Origin: Paraglaciecola chathamensis S18K6
Lineage (GTDB): Bacteria > Pseudomonadota > Gammaproteobacteria > Enterobacterales > Alteromonadaceae
Assembly: GCA_000314955.1 (NCBI GenBank)
Contig: BAEM01000034.1
Span: forward strand, 214,155-278,154
Direction: 5' to 3'
Length of the DNA stretch: 64,000 nt
A model generated the notes under the pieces. That model ran no database searches and was not told where the DNA came from. It saw nothing but the letters and a program-made list of their open reading frames with translations. Each line of letters opens with the position of its first letter. Within the stretch, counting starts at the first letter, position 1. Positions 60,811-64,000 of this stretch are shown here, one piece after another. The translations under genes and the position numbers were made by a program.

Positions 60811-62172
60811 ATGGTGCACGCTATCAATCATTTAAATGAGACCCACCAAATGGGATTAGAAAGTTGGGTTTCTTCGGCAAATGGGCATGACACATTTCCG
60901 ATTCAAAACTTACCCTATGGTGTTTTCAAACCAGCAGGTCATCAACAAGCACGCTGTGGTATTGCCATTGGTGATTATATTATCGATATGCACAAACTCA
61001 GCTCTGAAGGCCTCTTTACTGGACTTGCCGGGGAAGCTAGCAAAGCACTAACTGATGAAACGCTGAACCGTTTTATGGCGCTTGGCAACAACGCTGCTTC
61101 GGCTATCAGATTAGCCCTTTCTCAAGCGCTACGCATAGGCTCACAGCATAAAAATGCACTCACCCGTGCCTTGGTACCAATGACAGATGTAGCCATGCAA
61201 ATGCCCTGTCACATAGGAGATTACACTGACTTTTATTCATCGATTCATCATGCAACGTCAGTAGGCAAACTATTTAGACCTGAGAATCCTCTACTTTCTA
61301 ATTACAAATGGATCCCTATCGCCTATCACGGCCGAGCTTCATCTATTTATTTGTCTGGTACACAGGTTACAAGACCTAAAGGTCAAGTCAGCGTCGATAG
61401 CAACCAACCACCGTTATTAAAGCCAACGGAACGTCTCGATTACGAAGTCGAACTGGGCGTATTTATTGGCGAAAACGTATCCCCTTTTGATTCAGTCACT
61501 ATGACACACGCAGAGCAACACGCATTTGGCGTTTGCATGTTAAACGACTGGTCAGCCCGAGATATTCAAGCGTGGGAATATCAGCCACTCGGGCCTTTTT
61601 TATCTAAGAACTTTATGAGCAGTATTTCCCCCTGGATCATTAGTTCTGAAGCGTTGCGCCCGTTTCGCACTGCTATGCAACGAGAAGCGCAAGACAAGCC
61701 AACCATGGACTACCTATTTTGTGAGCAAAACGAGCAACATGGCGCACTTGATATTCAAATGGAATGCTACCTCAGCACAGCGCAAATGCGCCAAAACAAG
61801 CAACCTGCCAAAAAGCTGAGCCAAACTAGCTTCAAGCACTCATTCTGGACAATCGCCCAAATGATTACCCATCACACAGTAAACGGATGCGGGTTAACCC
61901 CAGGCGACTTGTTGGGGTCCGGTACTCAGTCTGGGGCTAGCCCAGATGAAGCAGGTTCGTTATTAGAATTAACAGCAGGTGGTAAACAGCAAATTACGAT
62001 TTCGGACACCGAAAAGAGAACATTTTTACAGGACGGCGATGAAATCGAGTTACGTGGTTTTTGCCAAAACGAATCTGGCCTACGAATTGGCCTAGGTAGC
62101 GTCATAAATAGAATCATTCCTAACCATTCCCCGCAACAGCCTAAAGCAACCGACGAGCATTTTTCCCTATGA
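60811..62172 (+). CDS. Fumarylacetoacetase-type beta-diketone hydrolase
   Basis: A 453-residue protein that resembles full-length fumarylacetoacetase (FahA, about 420 residues): FPIQNLPYGVFKPAGHQQARCGIAIGDYIIDM, IGDYTDFYSSIHHATSVGKLFRPENPL, IAYHGRASSIYLSGT, LDYEVELGVFIGE, MLNDWSARDIQAWEYQPLGPFLSKNF and GDLLGSGTQSG. The catalytic His of TDFYSSIHHA and metal ligands are present. It contains an insertion of about 25 residues near position 285-310. In tyrosine catabolism it would need homogentisate dioxygenase and maleylacetoacetate isomerase, which are absent here. The enzyme class also acts on other 3,5- and 2,4-dioxo acids, which suits the neighbouring diketone-type enzymes. The start lacks a clear ribosome binding site. 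Confidence 0.85.
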   Translation: MVHAINHLNETHQMGLESWVSSANGHDTFPIQNLPYGVFKPAGHQQARCGIAIGDYIIDMHKLSSEGLFTGLAGEASKALTDETLNRFMALGNNAASAIRLALSQALRIGSQHKNALTRALVPMTDVAMQMPCHIGDYTDFYSSIHHATSVGKLFRPENPLLSNYKWIPIAYHGRASSIYLSGTQVTRPKGQVSVDSNQPPLLKPTERLDYEVELGVFIGENVSPFDSVTMTHAEQHAFGVCMLNDWSARDIQAWEYQPLGPFLSKNFMSSISPWIISSEALRPFRTAMQREAQDKPTMDYLFCEQNEQHGALDIQMECYLSTAQMRQNKQPAKKLSQTSFKHSFWTIAQMITHHTVNGCGLTPGDLLGSGTQSGASPDEAGSLLELTAGGKQQITISDTEKRTFLQDGDEIELRGFCQNESGLRIGLGSVINRIIPNHSPQQPKATDEHFSL

Positions 62173-63653
62173 ATATTTCTTTAATAATCTGCGTGTTGGC
62201 ATACGAACTCATATTGATCCTCGGGGTAGGCTATTTAGTCTCACGTCGCATCAAGAAAAAAGCATTGAACAACGATGCCGAATTTACCCATGGCGGCCGC
62301 CAACTTGGAGTGAGTGTCATCGCCGCAACCTTAGCGCTCACGGTGTTAGGCACACCACATATTATGGGCATTTTTGAGATGGCCTGGAATATGGGTGCAA
62401 CAGCGCTGTGGTTCTCTATTGCTCACGTAATTTTGCTGGTTATCGTATGTTTAAGCACAGGTTTATGGATGCGCCGAACTGGGGTTAATTCTGTTCCCCA
62501 GTTGCTAGAAGATTTATACAACCCAGCCATTCGCGTCATTGTGGGTTGCGTGATGGCAGGCTCAATTTTTGGCGTACTGACTTTAGAAACCCAAGGTTTG
62601 GCTATTTTGTTGTCAGCCATGACCGGTTGGAATGTTCATTACAGTGCTGTCGCTGGAGGCGCGCTAGGGATCTTATATGTTGTATTAGCGGGTATTAAAG
62701 AAGTCGGTTGGATCAACGTCGCCAATGCAGTGCTAATGTATATCAGTGTCATATTAGCCACCCTGTTTATCGCTTTACAGTTGCCCAATGGTGATTTTAG
62801 CTCTGTGACTGAATATTACGTGAGTAGTGGTAACGAACAGATGCTCTCAATATTCGGTCCGCCGGAATTAATGTGGACTTTTGCCTTTGGCTTAGTCGTG
62901 GCTTTGGTCTTCAGCCAGCCCGCTAATCAGCCTCTACTACAAGTATGTATGAGCGCTAAAAACGAGAAAACGATCATCAAAGCGCTGTGGATAGCAGCAC
63001 CCGTGAACGGTATGTTTGGCGTGTTTATTTGCGTGATCGGCTTAACGGCTAAATCTATCCCTGAGTTTGAGGCATTAGGTGCAAAAACTGCAGCCACAAC
63101 CATGTTGGTAGAGCTGTTGCCTGGCTGGCTTGTAACCTTATTGGTTGGCTCATTTATGGCAGCAATTCTATCCTCATTCGCCATGACAGCTCTCGCCCCT
63201 GCGACTATATTTAGTAATGATATATATCGTCGTTTTTACAACCCGGGGGCAAGTGAAAAAGAGATTAAAAAAGTGACACGAATAGTGATCATTATACTCG
63301 CTATTATCGCGGTCGCTGTTGGTTCATTTTTGCCACAAATACTGGCATCCGTTGGTTGGGTGTTAGCTTGGTTGATGCCCGTTCTGTGGCTTTTGGTCTC
63401 TGGATTGTTTTGGAAACGCTCGAACATAGGGGCAGGTATAACCTTGATAACGGTATGGGTAGTGAACACCTTGTGGTCATTTACCAATATGCCCCATTGG
63501 CTGGGCATGGAAGAACTACCAAACTCATATGTCATGCTAACCCTTACAGTACTCATTGGTACGCTTACGAACCTTCTGTGCCCAAGTCGTCCGAAATACT
63601 TTGGATCAGATGAGTACAAGGTAAAAGTGCTGGCAAATACAACCACTCAGTAA
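62169..63653 (+). CDS. Sodium:solute symporter (SSS family)
   Basis: A 494-residue membrane transporter with 12-13 helices. SSS marks include FTHGGRQLGVSVIAATLALTVLGTPHIMGIFEMAW (unwound helix region), TGVNSVPQLLEDLYNP, and GWLVTLLVGSFMAAILSSFAMTALAPATIFSNDIYRRFYNPGASEKEIKKV. The ATG overlaps the hydrolase stop as ATGA. It probably imports the substrate or an intermediate carboxylate across the inner membrane with Na+. Two very small membrane proteins are encoded directly behind it. Confidence 0.92.
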   Translation: MNISLIICVLAYELILILGVGYLVSRRIKKKALNNDAEFTHGGRQLGVSVIAATLALTVLGTPHIMGIFEMAWNMGATALWFSIAHVILLVIVCLSTGLWMRRTGVNSVPQLLEDLYNPAIRVIVGCVMAGSIFGVLTLETQGLAILLSAMTGWNVHYSAVAGGALGILYVVLAGIKEVGWINVANAVLMYISVILATLFIALQLPNGDFSSVTEYYVSSGNEQMLSIFGPPELMWTFAFGLVVALVFSQPANQPLLQVCMSAKNEKTIIKALWIAAPVNGMFGVFICVIGLTAKSIPEFEALGAKTAATTMLVELLPGWLVTLLVGSFMAAILSSFAMTALAPATIFSNDIYRRFYNPGASEKEIKKVTRIVIIILAIIAVAVGSFLPQILASVGWVLAWLMPVLWLLVSGLFWKRSNIGAGITLITVWVVNTLWSFTNMPHWLGMEELPNSYVMLTLTVLIGTLTNLLCPSRPKYFGSDEYKVKVLANTTTQ

Positions 63654-63665
63654 ATAAGGACACTT

Positions 63666-63767
63666 ATGTTTTGGCAGATATTCTTACAAACATTGAGCAT
63701 GATAGGTTCGATCATGCTGATTGGCTATGTCATCTACAGGTGCTTGCACACCATGAAAGATAAATAG
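63666..63767 (+). CDS. 33-residue single-helix membrane protein after the symporter
   Basis: ATG at 63666 has AGGA five bases upstream and lies 12 bp after the symporter stop. The product starts MFWQIFLQTLSMIG, has one hydrophobic helix to about residue 24 and a basic tail RCLHTMKDK, giving a positive-inside C-terminus. The spacing, ribosome binding site and helix pattern support a real small protein, perhaps a symporter accessory subunit. No similarity is recognised. Confidence 0.6.
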   Translation: MFWQIFLQTLSMIGSIMLIGYVIYRCLHTMKDK

Positions 63768-63799
63768 CCGTATGTTACATCACCTAAAGAGGAAAACTC

Positions 63800-63907
63800 A
63801 TGCAAGATTTTGATATAACTCACTTCTGGATGCTAGGCGTCATGCTAATTATGTGCTTATTTTTTGGTGCTGCTGTACTCGGCCACATATATAAAAATCA
63901 CCATTGA
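63800..63907 (+). CDS. 35-residue single-helix membrane protein, second behind the symporter
   Basis: ATG at 63800 follows GAGGAAAA and runs to TGA at 63907. The product is MQDFDITHFWMLGVMLIMCL onward, with one helix (residues about 10-29) and a C-terminal HIYKNHH. An acidic N-terminus and basic His-rich C-terminus predict one orientation. A terminator follows, so this is the last gene of the operon. Small single-helix proteins downstream of SSS transporters have been seen in other bacteria; the identity here is inferred. Confidence 0.6.
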   Translation: MQDFDITHFWMLGVMLIMCLFFGAAVLGHIYKNHH

Positions 63908-63925
63908 CCCTTTCGAATATTTAAT

Positions 63926-63977
63926 GATGTTTGGGTAAAAGGATAATTCTTTTTACTCGAACATCTTTTCTTTTTTA
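63926..63977 (+). terminator. Intrinsic terminator of the symporter operon
   Basis: GATGTTTGGGTAAAAGG at 63926 pairs imperfectly with CTTTTTACTCGAACATC ending at 63965, and TTTTCTTTTTT follows. It closes the operon after the second small ORF and is directly followed by MITE copy 4. Confidence 0.7.
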
Positions 63978-63984
63978 AATGTAA

Positions 63985-64000
63985 TACCAATCCGCATTAA
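63985..64000 (-). mobile_element. MITE copy 4, entering at the window edge (inverted)
   Basis: TACCAATCCGCATTAA is the first 16 bases of the right-hand terminal inverted repeat of the 264-bp MITE, here at the left, so the copy is inverted relative to copies 1-3. TAA (63982-63984) precedes it, consistent with the TWA target. The rest lies outside the window. Confidence 0.75.

Overview
The window looks like a chromosome segment of a marine gammaproteobacterium of the order Alteromonadales (Alteromonas/Paraglaciecola/Glaciecola type). The basis is the housekeeping order gshB-yqgE-ruvX next to serA, an Oar-like and two other TonB-dependent receptors, a DUF3718 protein, a REP-associated transposase of the type common in that order, and moderate GC. 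No rRNA or CRISPR array is visible. There is one tRNA gene, tRNA-Ile with a CAU anticodon.

Layout. 1-850: the 3' end of a Y1-type transposase followed by an array of short repeats. 850-5450: a periplasmic sugar-oxidation module (GMC oxidoreductase, its subunit 3, a sugar isomerase-like lipoprotein) divergent from a PAS-AraC regulator. 5521-9789: serA, a thioredoxin-like protein, ruvX, yqgE, gshB. 10084-12812: a LytS/LytTR sensor kinase between two LytTR regulators. 13300-16893: an Oar-like receptor and a DUF3718 protein. 17141-22694: small accessory genes, the tRNA, and two copies of a 264-bp MITE. 22795-30343: an envelope (lipid A type) modification island with dgkA, a frameshifted eptA, an ArnT-like GT39, a VTT membrane protein, a GT2 and a divergent two-component system. 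30461-33905: a Fur-controlled siderophore receptor with a PepSY membrane protein. 34085-46409: a cobalamin riboswitch followed by transport (btuD, btuC, btuF) and late-step/salvage genes (cobT, cobS, cobU, cobC, cobQ, cobO, cbiB, cobD), interrupted by a MITE. 46571-63907: a large catabolic cluster.

The catabolic cluster is the most unusual part. It contains a 6-oxocamphor-hydrolase-like crotonase, two SDRs, two 3-hydroxyacyl-CoA-dehydrogenase-fold enzymes, two cyclase-family (PF04199) hydrolases, a cupin, two fumarylacetoacetase-fold hydrolases, an IclR regulator, a sulfatase, a TonB receptor, a methyltransferase, a sodium/solute symporter and two tiny membrane proteins. Almost every hydrolase belongs to a family that cuts C-C bonds in beta-diketones, and there is no CoA ligase, thiolase or ring-cleaving dioxygenase. 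I infer a CoA-independent route that reduces and hydrolytically opens a cyclic 1,3-diketone or polyphenol-like ring; phloroglucinol-type compounds are one candidate and terpenoid ketones another. The substrate is not proved by the sequence.

The MITE family has three intact 264-bp copies, one decayed copy and one copy entering at the right window edge. The intact copies carry imperfect terminal inverted repeats and 3-bp TWA target duplications. One insertion has replaced the C-terminus of the gene it entered. A second notable event is a one-base insertion in an A6/T6 run that splits eptA.
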